Source of the DNA: Actinomadura atramentaria DSM 43919
GTDB taxonomy: Bacteria > Actinomycetota > Actinomycetes > Streptosporangiales > Streptosporangiaceae
Direction of reading: 5' to 3'
Assembly (NCBI RefSeq): GCF_000381885.1
Contig: NZ_KB907208.1
Location: 620,001 to 684,000 of the forward strand
Length of the DNA stretch: 64,000 nt
The notes below the pieces were generated by a model. It was not told the origin of the DNA and searched no databases. It saw nothing but the letters and a program-made list of their open reading frames with translations. This document shows positions 52,504 to 59,864 of this stretch, one piece after another; the stretch's first letter is position 1; every line of letters begins with the position of its first letter. Both the position numbers and the translations under genes were made by a program.

Positions 52504-52943
52504 CAGTTCTCCTCTGCCTTGAATCGGTAGACGTAGTCGGGCAGGCCCAGAACCCATGCCACCTCGCCGTCCCGGTATGGAGTGCCGGGCACGTGTAGGT
52601 CGTACACGTACCCGAGTTCTCCCTTGTCGCCGACGCGCACCAGGGCGTCGAAAATGCTCCAGCGGTCCCAGACCGGCTGGCCGTCTCCGTCCTCGATCGT
52701 GTACCGGTCGCCGTGTTCCAGGTCGGTGACCTTTACACGCTGGAAGCGCCGCACCATCGCGCATGAGTCGTAGATGCCGGGAGACTCGCCGTCGTCGGCG
52801 GCGTGTGCGATCTCGATTTCGTCGCCGACCTTGCGCGGCTTGTCCATGACCTGCTGCCACGCGCCGGGGCCGCAGGTGTTCTCGTCGGCGTACCAGTCGC
52901 CGTCCTTCAGATCGCTGACGAACACCAGCTCGCCGATGATCAC
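52503..52943 (-). CDS. Unknown acidic protein
   Basis: 146 aa from GTG (GTGA overlap). Repeats of the type VSDLKDGDWY and VTDLEHGDRY suggest two similar beta units. No family recognised. Confidence 0.6.
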   Translation of the reverse strand: MIIGELVFVSDLKDGDWYADENTCGPGAWQQVMDKPRKVGDEIEIAHAADDGESPGIYDSCAMVRRFQRVKVTDLEHGDRYTIEDGDGQPVWDRWSIFDALVRVGDKGELGYVYDLHVPGTPYRDGEVAWVLGLPDYVYRFKAEEN

Positions 52944-53227
52944 ACTGCCTCCTGTTCGCTAGTGATGTGCTCTACATGGGTGACTCGGCGGCCGGTGACC
53001 TCGAACTCGATCTCGTTGGCCGCCTGTTCGGCCTCGGGCAACGCCCCTTGCGTCAACAGCCGGGCCACCTCGATCAGCCCGTTCTGGCTGGCCGCCTCAG
53101 CGGCCAGCTCCTCAACGGTGTAGGCCGGATCAAACTGATCCATGATCTCGGCGACGGTGAACCGTTTCCGGTAGCTCACCACCGCCGGTGTCTTCCAGAC
53201 GATCTCGATCTCGTCGTGCTCGTTCAC
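52940..53227 (-). CDS. Unknown protein
   Basis: 95 aa from GTG 53227. VSYRKRFTVAEIMDQFDPAY and an acidic helical middle. No family recognised. Confidence 0.55.
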   Translation of the reverse strand: MNEHDEIEIVWKTPAVVSYRKRFTVAEIMDQFDPAYTVEELAAEAASQNGLIEVARLLTQGALPEAEQAANEIEFEVTGRRVTHVEHITSEQEAV

Positions 53228-53463
53228 TCCGCCTCCATCTGCTTCTCGATGGCCTTGACGACCTTGCGCCGGATCGACATCAGCGGCTGGCGTGGGTAGC
53301 CACGGCTGGGCATCGGCTTGGACAGCGCCTTGTCCACGACGTCCAGCGGATCGCTCCAGTTGAACGTGATCGTGGTCCGGGTGATCTCCAGGTTCTTGTC
53401 TTCCAGGTACTCGGTAGCAGCGCGGTGCTGGTCGATAGTCAGACCGGTGATCTTCAGAGCCAT
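53224..53463 (-). CDS. Unknown protein
   Basis: 79 aa. MALKITGLTIDQHRAATEYL and a basic C-terminal half. Follows a leader element and a GAAAGGA ribosome site. Confidence 0.6.
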   Translation of the reverse strand: MALKITGLTIDQHRAATEYLEDKNLEITRTTITFNWSDPLDVVDKALSKPMPSRGYPRQPLMSIRRKVVKAIEKQMEAE

Positions 53464-53491
53464 GGATGGTCCTTTCGTTGGTGGATCTGGC

Positions 53492-53517
53492 AGTGGCCGC
53501 CGTGGATTGCGCCGGAC
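53492..53517 (-). promoter_or_regulatory. Leader element copy
   Basis: Minus strand GTCCGGCGCAATCCACGGCG then GCCACT, 29 nt before the start at 53463 and directly abutting the stop at 53518. Confidence 0.65.
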
Positions 53518-53766
53518 TCAGGTCCGCCACGGCTTGGCGACGGTCACCAGCAGGTCCAGCAGCTCCTTGCGCGTGGTGAGGAGGAACGGGTCCTGGTCGT
53601 CGTCGCCCACCGCCTTGCGGTAGGCGTGGAACTCTCCCGCTGGCGCAGCCGCGTAGCGCGTCTCGTCGTGGGCTGTGATCACGATGCCGTCCTCCAGCTG
53701 CATCACCGCGTCCAGTAGTTCGGCGTTGATCTCGTCGTGCCAGGTCAGTTCGTCAACGAAGTACAT
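53518..53766 (-). CDS. Unknown protein
   Basis: 82 aa. MYFVDELTWHDEINAELLDA, acidic. GAAAGGA ribosome site. No family recognised. Confidence 0.6.
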   Translation of the reverse strand: MYFVDELTWHDEINAELLDAVMQLEDGIVITAHDETRYAAAPAGEFHAYRKAVGDDDQDPFLLTTRKELLDLLVTVAKPWRT

Positions 53767-53789
53767 GAGGGTTCCTTTCGTGGATCAGG

Positions 53790-54815
53790 TCAGGCGGCCA
53801 GGTCGTGATCGGACTGCTGTCGGTTCTCCATACGCTCCAGCACCGCCTGGACCTGGGCCGTGGTCGGCTCGTTCTCGTCGGCGACCGGTTCGCGGTAGCG
53901 CTCCACCGCCGCGTCGGTCACGCGGATCGGCATGAACAGCGCCTTGAACTCCGTCCCGACGTGCGCAATGACCGGCTTGACGTTGCTGGTGCCAAAGACG
54001 AACTCCGACGGCAGCACACCCGCCTTGTAACCGGCCGGAACGACCTTGGCCAGCAGCGCCAGGTACTTGGGGTTGAACGCGATACCGTCCACCGTTCCGG
54101 AGGCGAAGTTGCCCTCACCCGCCCACTCGCGGCCGAAGAACTTGTCGAACTTCAGGGCAGGCATGTCCAGACCGCGCAGGGTGAAGTTCTGCTGCCCGCC
54201 ATCAGACATCGCGGTGATCTTGACGTCGGTGTGGCGGACCTCCTCCTCACTGGCGGGCACCCATCCCGTGTGGTTGGGGTCCACCGGGATGTAGGTGACC
54301 TCGCGGACCTCCTCGCGGACCTCGACCGACGTCGAGTAGAAACCCGCCAGCATCCCGCGCGTCATCTTCGGCAGCGCCTTGGTCAGGTTCTTGGCGTCGT
54401 CCAGCGAGATCATGAACTTGCCCGGCGCCACGCCGATCTTCACCGGGCCGGGCAGGTCATCCTGGCTAGGAAGCGTCGGGGTCTCCCTGGACATCACGTA
54501 CCGGTCGGTCGCGTGGACCTTCAGCTCGTGCCGACCCGGAACCGGCTCAGACACCTCGAACGCCACCGAGCTGATCCCCGGAAGGGTCTCGTCGGTGGAC
54601 GCGAACGGGATCGCGTTCTTCAGCACGCGCAGCAGCTCACCGCCGTGCAGGGTGAACCGGGCTCCCGTCCGTACGTAGGTGGCCGACACCTTGTAGAAGT
54701 AGGCGTCATCGTTGCTGAAGTCGCCGTGAGTACGCCGGGTCTCGCTGACGTGGTACTCGACCGGGCCGCCGTAGCTGGAAACGAAAGCGTCCATGATCTC
54801 GGTGATGTCGCGCAT
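53790..54815 (-). CDS. Beta sliding-clamp-like protein (DnaN type)
   Basis: 341 aa. ELLRVLKNAIPFASTDETLP, LKVHATDRYVMSRETP and the C-terminal FNPKYLALLAKVV plus ALFMPIRV follow the DnaN pattern (ATDRYRLA, FNxxYL, MPxRL). Bacterial clamps are about 370 aa with three domains; this one is slightly shorter and has an acidic tail. A phage clamp would raise processivity of the phage polymerase or compete with the host clamp. Located far from the plus-strand polymerase, in the presumed early array. Confidence 0.65.
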   Translation of the reverse strand: MRDITEIMDAFVSSYGGPVEYHVSETRRTHGDFSNDDAYFYKVSATYVRTGARFTLHGGELLRVLKNAIPFASTDETLPGISSVAFEVSEPVPGRHELKVHATDRYVMSRETPTLPSQDDLPGPVKIGVAPGKFMISLDDAKNLTKALPKMTRGMLAGFYSTSVEVREEVREVTYIPVDPNHTGWVPASEEEVRHTDVKITAMSDGGQQNFTLRGLDMPALKFDKFFGREWAGEGNFASGTVDGIAFNPKYLALLAKVVPAGYKAGVLPSEFVFGTSNVKPVIAHVGTEFKALFMPIRVTDAAVERYREPVADENEPTTAQVQAVLERMENRQQSDHDLAA

Positions 54816-54850
54816 GGTGAAGCTCCTCTATTGAGATGTCGCTGATCAGT

Positions 54851-54859
54851 GGGGGGGGG
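54851..54859 (-). repeat. Nine-G homopolymer in clamp gene leader
   Basis: G9 on the plus strand (C9 on the coding strand) between the leader element and the clamp gene start. Tracts this long change length easily by slippage. Confidence 0.7.
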
Positions 54860-54860
54860 T

Positions 54861-54886
54861 AGTGGCAGCCCGGTGTCGCGCCGGAC
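54861..54886 (-). promoter_or_regulatory. Leader element copy, upstream of clamp-like gene
   Basis: Minus strand GTCCGGCGCGACACCGGGCT then GCCACT, preceded by CCGGC. It is 46 nt before the start, the largest distance among the copies because of the C9 tract. Confidence 0.65.
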
Positions 54887-54891
54887 GCCGG

Positions 54892-55236
54892 TCAGGCCGC
54901 GTACTGGTGGGCGGTCACGTCCTGACCGTCCTCGACGACCTGGACGTGGTATCCGTACTCAGACATCACGCCGACCGGCGGCTCACCGAAACGGTCGGTG
55001 GCGTCGGCGACGGCCTGCCCCAGGTATTCCTCGGCCAGTTCCCGGGCCGCGGTGAATGCGTCGCCCTCGGATGCTCGCCAGCTCGGTTCGTCGGACTCAG
55101 CCGAGTCGAACGGATGAGGCCACACCAGGTAGCCATGCCGGCCCGACTCATGCCCGCCCGTGGTGACCTCCGCGCCGCCGACGTAGTCGCCGGTCTCGCA
55201 CCAGACCCGGTACTCACGCAACGTCTGCACGCTCAT
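54892..55236 (-). CDS. Unknown protein
   Basis: 114 aa, ATGA overlap. LREYRVWCETGDYVGGAEVT, then AFTAARELAEEYLGQAVADA. No family recognised. Confidence 0.6.
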   Translation of the reverse strand: MSVQTLREYRVWCETGDYVGGAEVTTGGHESGRHGYLVWPHPFDSAESDEPSWRASEGDAFTAARELAEEYLGQAVADATDRFGEPPVGVMSEYGYHVQVVEDGQDVTAHQYAA

Positions 55237-55553
55237 GCCGCCGCCCGGTTGTTGTCGATCAGGGTGCGGGTCATGTCTTGGGCGTACTCGCGCAGGAACT
55301 CGCGTGGCAGGGCGTCCAACGTGTCGTAGACCCCGGTCAGGTCCGCGTCGTCCACGCAGCCGCCGATCGTTTCCCAGTCCACGGTGTGGGGGCAGTCCGG
55401 ACCGTGCTCGTGCTCGCAGGGAATGTAGGCCCACAGGATGTAGGGCTCCCACTCACCGGAGTTGATCTTCTTCGTCTCCAGCTCCTTGATCCCGTCGTCG
55501 CCCCACGGCTGGTAGTCCTCGTCGAGAGTCACCGCGTACCGGACCGTCATCAC
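55233..55553 (-). CDS. Unknown protein with Cys/His motif
   Basis: 106 aa from GTG 55553 (ATG 55550 possible). YIPCEHEHGPDCPHTVDW could bind metal. No family recognised. Confidence 0.6.
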   Translation of the reverse strand: MMTVRYAVTLDEDYQPWGDDGIKELETKKINSGEWEPYILWAYIPCEHEHGPDCPHTVDWETIGGCVDDADLTGVYDTLDALPREFLREYAQDMTRTLIDNNRAAA

Positions 55554-55891
55554 GCTGCCTCACACATGTCGTAGGCGAATTCGGACAGGGTGTCTTCGTG
55601 GGCGTTACCGAACGCTCGCTCGTGGTCGGACCGGGACTCACCAGCGGTCAGCCATCCCGCGACGATCGCCGCCGCCTGGGCGTGCGTGATCGGCATCCCG
55701 GTCTCCAGGTCCTGGCCGCGCATGACCTCACCTGCCCCGTGGGCGTGGGTGTTGGTGACGATGTAGCGCCACGTGCCGTCGTACGCCTCGCCCGGTGTGC
55801 CACCGCCGAGCTTCTCGATCTCGATTCGGATTCCGTCGCCCGGCTCGAAGACGGCTTCGGCCTCGAAGTCGCGCAGGTCGGTGTAGCTCAT
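55550..55891 (-). CDS. Unknown protein
   Basis: 113 aa from ATG 55891. Mixed alpha/beta; ITHAQAAAIVAGWLTAGESR. No family recognised. Confidence 0.6.
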   Translation of the reverse strand: MSYTDLRDFEAEAVFEPGDGIRIEIEKLGGGTPGEAYDGTWRYIVTNTHAHGAGEVMRGQDLETGMPITHAQAAAIVAGWLTAGESRSDHERAFGNAHEDTLSEFAYDMCEAA

Positions 55892-55902
55892 CAACCCCCC
55901 GA

Positions 55903-56043
55903 TCAGAAGAGGTAGCCGCAGTCGCCACAGACGCCGCAGTCCATCCAGATACCGCCGTCGTCGAGCCACAGCACGACGCCGTCCACGTCACGGGCACCGC
56001 AGTTGCCGCACCTCTTGCTGTGGTTGTCGATCCGTCTGCTCAC
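55903..56043 (-). CDS. 46-residue zinc-ribbon protein
   Basis: GTG 56043 lies just after GGGGGCGAT and gives 46 residues: RCGNCGARDVDG ... MDCGVCGDCGYLF, with two CxxC pairs plus one more Cys. It exactly fills the space between a hairpin and the gene at 55891. Confidence 0.6.
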   Translation of the reverse strand: MSRRIDNHSKRCGNCGARDVDGVVLWLDDGGIWMDCGVCGDCGYLF

Positions 56044-56064
56044 ATCGCCCCCAGAAACGCGAAA

Positions 56065-56100
56065 GCCGCACCCCCGATCCCATCTGTTGGAGCGTGCGGC
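56065..56100 (-). terminator. Hairpin in leader of zinc-ribbon gene
   Basis: GCCGCAC (56065-56071) pairs with GTGCGGC (56094-56100), 22-nt loop. The minus strand continues TTTCGCGTTT. Likely terminator of the gene at 56125. Confidence 0.55.
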
Positions 56101-56124
56101 GTCGGACTTGTAGTTGCTCGACTG

Positions 56125-56331
56125 CTAGGCGGCGAGCATCAGATCGATGATCTTCTGGTTGCGGTCACTCGTGAACGCGGCGGTCTTGAGCTTGGCTTGG
56201 ATGGCCTCCAGCTCGCGGATCACCTGTGCCGTGTGAGCGCTGGTCTCGAATGCTCGGTAGGTGCTCAGCTCGTAGTCCAGAGCGATCTCAAGCCGGACCA
56301 GTTCGAGCGTGCTCAGCTGCACCAAGTACAT
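56125..56331 (-). CDS. Small helical protein
   Basis: 68 aa, fully helical (TAQVIRELEAIQAKLKTAAF). Start preceded by GGAG and a leader element. No family recognised. Confidence 0.6.
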   Translation of the reverse strand: MYLVQLSTLELVRLEIALDYELSTYRAFETSAHTAQVIRELEAIQAKLKTAAFTSDRNQKIIDLMLAA

Positions 56332-56353
56332 GTGTTTCTCCGTTCGGTAGGTC

Positions 56354-56379
56354 AGTAGCAGCCCTGCCTTGCGCCGGAC
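56354..56379 (-). promoter_or_regulatory. Leader element copy
   Basis: Minus strand GTCCGGCGCAAGGCAGGGCT then GCTACT, 23 nt before the start at 56331. Shares the preceding CCGGC with the clamp copy. Confidence 0.65.
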
Positions 56380-56392
56380 GCCGGGCCGCAGC

Positions 56393-56578
56393 TCACCCGG
56401 TGATGTTGTCGATCTCGCCAGCTACATCGGACATCAGATCCGCGCACGAGAAGTCGGGGGAACTCAGCGGCGTCACGTCCAGGTCCGCGCCGATCTCCTG
56501 ACCGTCCACCGTTCCGCTGATGTGCGCGTTCCAGATCTCGCCGTCCCACGTGACTTCGATCTTGATGTCGGCGTTCAC
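56393..56578 (-). CDS. Unknown small acidic protein
   Basis: 61 aa from GTG (GTGA overlap). IKIEVTWDGEIWNAHISGTV is beta-rich. No family recognised. Confidence 0.55.
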   Translation of the reverse strand: MNADIKIEVTWDGEIWNAHISGTVDGQEIGADLDVTPLSSPDFSCADLMSDVAGEIDNITG

Positions 56579-56964
56579 AGGTCGTACCCCTCCTCACGCG
56601 CCAGTTCGGCGATCAGCACGCCGGCCACGTCGTAGATGGTCCCGACCGCCGCATCATGCGGAGTCTCCGCGCATCCGGCCAGATCGGAGTCGTACTCGTA
56701 TAGACACAGGTCGGTCCACACCTCCCAGATCCGATGCGTGCCGATCGGAACCAGCCCGTCGGCCAGCTCCGAGACCCGGTCCTGCGGGTAGGCGTCGTCC
56801 ACGATCGCGTCCCGGTTGTCGGTCCACGTGCCGTACACGTGGTCCAGCCAGTCGGCGCCGGGGGAGTCGGGGGAGTCGGGCGCGGTGATACCGACCATGC
56901 GCGCCAGCTCCCAGGCGGCCGGGCGCTCGATGACGTTGGTTGGACGGTCGAGAAGCACAGTCAT
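56575..56964 (-). CDS. Unknown acidic protein
   Basis: 129 aa from ATG 56964 with GAAGGGA. PDSPDSPGADWLDHVYGTWT and RIWEVWTDLCLYEYDSDLAG. Strongly acidic, which could mimic DNA; this is speculation. Confidence 0.6.
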   Translation of the reverse strand: MTVLLDRPTNVIERPAAWELARMVGITAPDSPDSPGADWLDHVYGTWTDNRDAIVDDAYPQDRVSELADGLVPIGTHRIWEVWTDLCLYEYDSDLAGCAETPHDAAVGTIYDVAGVLIAELAREEGYDL

Positions 56965-56975
56965 GTGAAGTCCCT

Positions 56976-57389
56976 TCAGATACCAGCCACGCCCAGGCGG
57001 CGGGCGTAGGCGATCAGTTCGGTGAAGTGTGCGCGTTCGTCGTCGGTCAGATCCCGACGACCCCGAAGCGCCTCGATCTCGTAGAACACGCGCGTGCATT
57101 CGGACTGCCACGCGTCGCGTTCATGCCGGGCCGCGTCATCTCTGGCCTGCCGCCCGGACAACCGGGAGATCAGGCCACGGATCATGCGTCCAACCAGACC
57201 AGCCGCCCACGTGCCAACTGGGTCCGGGTCGGCGTACATCGCGATGTTCTCCATGCGCCGCTGTTCCTCGCGGCGCTGGTGTTCGGCCTGCATCTGACGT
57301 TGCGTGTCGATGTAGCGCCACATCTCGGCCTGCTGCTGCATGTCCTGTAGCTGCCGGACGGTCGGATCGGTGGTGTTCGGGTCGTACAT
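56976..57389 (-). CDS. Helical protein with possible membrane-adjacent segment
   Basis: 137 aa from ATG 57389 (ATG 57401 possible). Gln/Arg-rich coiled coil (RQMQAEHQRREEQRRMENIA), then TWAAGLVGRMIRGLISRLSG, amphipathic. No family recognised. Confidence 0.6.
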   Translation of the reverse strand: MYDPNTTDPTVRQLQDMQQQAEMWRYIDTQRQMQAEHQRREEQRRMENIAMYADPDPVGTWAAGLVGRMIRGLISRLSGRQARDDAARHERDAWQSECTRVFYEIEALRGRRDLTDDERAHFTELIAYARRLGVAGI

Positions 57390-57619
57390 CAGACATCCCA
57401 TTCCTTAGGCACCTCGACCCCCTCGGGGATAGGGAGCGGGCCACAGCCGCGCAGTACGTAGACGACGTCCTCGGCGTGACGCTTGGCTTGTTGGCGGGTG
57501 CGGAAGGGTCCGGCCTGCGTCGTTTCGCCGGGCACTTGGACCGCGTACCCAATGCCGGTCTCGACCGTGTGCACCCGGCCGATCGGTGTCTGCCAGGAAT
57601 CGACGGTGTTGAAGATCAT
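57389..57619 (-). CDS. Unknown protein
   Basis: 76 aa. TVETGIGYAVQVPGETTQAG beta segment, then a helix. GGGGGCAAAT before the start; follows a leader element. Confidence 0.6.
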   Translation of the reverse strand: MIFNTVDSWQTPIGRVHTVETGIGYAVQVPGETTQAGPFRTRQQAKRHAEDVVYVLRGCGPLPIPEGVEVPKEWDV

Positions 57620-57640
57620 GTATTTGCCCCCAGATACAGC

Positions 57641-57666
57641 AGTGGCCGCCCGCGTTCGCGCCGGAC
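57641..57666 (-). promoter_or_regulatory. Leader element copy with strongest hairpin
   Basis: Minus strand GTCCGGCGCGAACGCGGGCG then GCCACT, 22 nt before the start at 57619. With the preceding GGCC it folds as GGCCG ... CGC-GAAC-GCG ... CGGCC. Confidence 0.7.
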
Positions 57667-57689
57667 GGCCTTCTCATCGCAAGTCAGAT

Positions 57690-57884
57690 TCAGAACGGAG
57701 GCGGGCACGGCATCCCGCTGGTCTTCTCCACCAGTCGCAGCCACTCGCCCAGGTCAAAGTCAGGCCGACGCTCCTTGATCTTCCTGTAGGCGTTGACGAT
57801 CAGACTCGCGGCCTCGGTCAAGGGCATCGACGGCACCGCACGCCCGATGATCTCCGCCCAGTCACGCACGTCGAACAGCGTCAC
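57690..57884 (-). CDS. Unknown small protein
   Basis: 64 aa from GTG (GTGA overlap). LTEAASLIVNAYRKIKERRP helix. No family recognised. Confidence 0.55.
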   Translation of the reverse strand: MTLFDVRDWAEIIGRAVPSMPLTEAASLIVNAYRKIKERRPDFDLGEWLRLVEKTSGMPCPPPF

Positions 57885-58120
57885 GCTCGCTCCCTCCTGT
57901 AGTTCTCCACGCGGACCCGCGCGGCCTCCACCGTCTTGTCGTTGCGCATCGCCAGCGACATCACCAAGCGGAACCGGTCGGTCTCCCGCTCGTAGACCAG
58001 GACCTGACCACGCCGCGCGCCTGGCTTCTCATCCCAGTTCGCCCGGAACTCACGGTCACCCTCGAACCAGACCCAGACCCACGTCTGGTCCGGGTTGTCG
58101 ATCTCTAGCATCTGATTCAC
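57881..58120 (-). CDS. Unknown protein
   Basis: 79 aa from GTG 58120 (ATG 58111 possible). WVWVWFEGDREFRANWDEKP and a basic C-terminus. No family recognised. Confidence 0.55.
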   Translation of the reverse strand: MNQMLEIDNPDQTWVWVWFEGDREFRANWDEKPGARRGQVLVYERETDRFRLVMSLAMRNDKTVEAARVRVENYRRERA

Positions 58121-58123
58121 GCG

Positions 58124-58285
58124 TCAGCCCCTGATCGGATCGATACGCAGAGCCATACCGGTCCGCGCGTACTCGTTCTTGTGGTGCTCGCAGTAGATCC
58201 GCGCGCCGAACGCGAACTCACGGCTGTACACCTCGAACTGCGCACGGTCGTCGCAGTACTCGAACAGGTTTGCTTCGCAGCCCAT
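58124..58285 (-). CDS. Small Cys-rich protein
   Basis: 53 aa, sharing a base with the upstream stop. GCEANLFEYCDDRAQFEV and IYCEHHKNEY provide three Cys and two His, a likely metal site. Confidence 0.55.
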   Translation of the reverse strand: MGCEANLFEYCDDRAQFEVYSREFAFGARIYCEHHKNEYARTGMALRIDPIRG

Positions 58286-58539
58286 CAGTTCTCTCCGATC
58301 TTGCGGATCTTGAGTCCGTTCTGGTCGATCTCCGCGCGGAAGTCCTCTGCCGACTCTGCTTCGATCGGAAGGTTCTCGATCAGGTCGGCCGCGAATGGGA
58401 TGATTTTGTTGATCTCCGCCAGCATCAGCTGTTCGATCTCGCCGCCGCCTTCCAGTTCCTGCGTGGCGTATGTCAACACCTCGTTCAGTTGGGTCCACAC
58501 GATGTGACCGGTGACAGCCATACGTCCCTGTACGTCCAT
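58285..58539 (-). CDS. Unknown acidic helical protein
   Basis: 84 aa from ATG 58539. VWTQLNEVLTYATQELEGGG and an acidic end. No family recognised. Confidence 0.6.
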   Translation of the reverse strand: MDVQGRMAVTGHIVWTQLNEVLTYATQELEGGGEIEQLMLAEINKIIPFAADLIENLPIEAESAEDFRAEIDQNGLKIRKIGEN

Positions 58540-58541
58540 GA

Positions 58542-58778
58542 TCAGTTCCCCCTGTAGTACGCCGAGTGACGATCCCACTCGGCTCGCAGCTCACGCCCGG
58601 TCGGACAGATGCGCGTCGTCGGCTGCCACGACGCGTCAGCCTCATTCCAGTAGTCGGCCTCGGGCGCTCCGCACGTGTCGCACTCGGCGTCGTGGTCGTA
58701 ATAGCGGTAGAACGCGTTCAGGTGTTCTTGTGAGCGGAACCCCTGGCGTCTTCGCGCCTTGGTGAGCGTTCTGGACAT
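58542..58778 (-). CDS. Small protein with CxxC
   Basis: 78 aa, GGGGGAT ribosome site. AECDTCGAPEADYW suggests a zinc knuckle; Arg-rich ends. First gene after a leader element. Confidence 0.6.
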   Translation of the reverse strand: MSRTLTKARRRQGFRSQEHLNAFYRYYDHDAECDTCGAPEADYWNEADASWQPTTRICPTGRELRAEWDRHSAYYRGN

Positions 58779-58794
58779 GGTGATCCCCCTAGGT

Positions 58795-58820
58795 AGTGCC
58801 CGCCCGGCCTCGCGCCGGAC
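58795..58820 (-). promoter_or_regulatory. Leader element copy, closest to start
   Basis: Minus strand GTCCGGCGCGAGGCCGGGCG then GGCACT, 17 nt before the start at 58778. Forms CCGGC-gcgag-GCCGG. Confidence 0.65.
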
Positions 58821-58824
58821 TTGA

Positions 58825-59028
58825 TCAGTCGTTGGCGAACCGGTCCAGCACGTTCCCGCGCGGACCGATCAGCGTCCACGTGAAGCCGGACATCTTGGCG
58901 TTGTCTTCCCACTGCTCACGCAGCCGCTCGAAGTAGTCGCGCGCCGACGTCTCATCGACGTAGCGCAGCCGGTTACGCCAGCCGCCGCCGTTGCGCTCGA
59001 TGATGATCTTCCACTCGTTGGTGATCAT
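58825..59028 (-). CDS. Unknown small protein
   Basis: 67 aa from ATG 59028. WKIIIERNGGGWRNRLRYVD and a beta end. No family recognised. Confidence 0.55.
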   Translation of the reverse strand: MITNEWKIIIERNGGGWRNRLRYVDETSARDYFERLREQWEDNAKMSGFTWTLIGPRGNVLDRFAND

Positions 59029-59246
59029 TGGTCGTCCCCGTTCGCCCACTGGATCTGTACTTCGTATCCACCCACTTCCAGCGCCGTACGCAGCGCACGG
59101 GCGGCGGGCAGATCCATGACCTGCGAGGTCCACGGACGATCATCGATCTTGCAGTGGACGCGCACCTTGCCCGAGTTGATCGACTCCACCCGGACACGGG
59201 CGGCGGGCACGTTCGGCTTGCGTGTGTAGGTGTCGTACCGAGTCAT
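59025..59246 (-). CDS. Unknown small protein
   Basis: 73 aa from ATG 59246 with GAGGGGGAT. Basic start, then ARALRTALEVGGYEVQIQWA. No family recognised. Confidence 0.6.
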   Translation of the reverse strand: MTRYDTYTRKPNVPAARVRVESINSGKVRVHCKIDDRPWTSQVMDLPAARALRTALEVGGYEVQIQWANGDDQ

Positions 59247-59263
59247 GTCATCCCCCTCAGTCG

Positions 59264-59295
59264 CCGGCAACAGGGCAGTCTTCACCTGTCGCCGG
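59264..59295 (-). terminator. 11-bp hairpin in leader
   Basis: CCGGCAACAGG (59264-59274) with CCTGTCGCCGG (59285-59295); one G-U pair on the minus strand, 10-nt loop, 17 nt before the start at 59246. Terminator of the first array gene or attenuator. Confidence 0.55.
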
Positions 59296-59317
59296 GCCGC
59301 GTTCGTTTTGATCTAGC

Positions 59318-59749
59318 TCAGTCGTCGTGACTGGCGATCATCTGTGCCATCGGGTAGGCGAGCTTGCGCACCTCACCCGGTTCAAGGTCCTCGTTGACGA
59401 TCTCGGCGTAGTCCACCTGTCGGAAGTCCGCGCCCTGGTCGAGCTGCGCGTGGTTGCGGTGAATCCAGCGGGGAGCGCCACCGTTGCGCACCCGCTCTTG
59501 CGCCGCCGCCGCCCGCCGAGCCTTCCGCCGATCCTTGGCGTTCATGCGAGCGCCGATCATGTCGACTTCAGCCGCGACGTGACCCGCGCCCTTTGGCCGG
59601 TCACTGGTGACGTAGCCCTTGCCCGACCGCGCACCCTTGACCCGGTGCCGCGTGTCGTTGCCGCTCCCGCTGGTGCGGAGTCGTTCACCCTGCCGGATGC
59701 CCATGGTGCGAGCCGTTGCCCACGGAGCATCGTTCTTACGTTCCTTCAC
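59318..59749 (-). CDS. Basic protein, first gene of the leftward array
   Basis: 143 aa from GTG 59749 with GGGGGAT. Very basic (ARMNAKDRRKARRAAAAQER), then an acidic C-terminus. Probably nucleic-acid binding; no family recognised. Confidence 0.6.
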   Translation of the reverse strand: MKERKNDAPWATARTMGIRQGERLRTSGSGNDTRHRVKGARSGKGYVTSDRPKGAGHVAAEVDMIGARMNAKDRRKARRAAAAQERVRNGGAPRWIHRNHAQLDQGADFRQVDYAEIVNEDLEPGEVRKLAYPMAQMIASHDD

Positions 59750-59773
59750 TGCGATCCCCCTTGATCAAGCGAC

Positions 59774-59792
59774 CCGCACGGCCATCGTGCGG
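59774..59792 (-). promoter_or_regulatory. Leader hairpin 1 of leftward array
   Basis: CCGCACG (59774-59780) / CGTGCGG (59786-59792), 5-nt loop, 25 nt upstream of the first start codon. Confidence 0.55.
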
Positions 59793-59816
59793 ATTGTTCA
59801 ACCGAGGGAGAGAGAA

Positions 59817-59844
59817 CCCGCCCGCCGCTTTCGCGACGGGCGGG
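59817..59844 (-). promoter_or_regulatory. Leader hairpin 2 with GAAA tetraloop
   Basis: 12-bp stem CCCGCCCGTCGC / GCGGCGGGCGGG closed by GAAA on the minus strand. The one mismatch on the plus strand is a G-U pair on the minus strand, so the RNA is leftward. Followed by a TTCTCTCTCCC run, so it could terminate or attenuate. Confidence 0.65.
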
Positions 59845-59864
59845 GAAGCCTCCTCTTTCTCAAA

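Noticed and set aside
59025..59760. Integrase or excisionase at the edge of the viral block
   Set aside because: No tyrosine or serine recombinase motif is present in any frame near the boundary.
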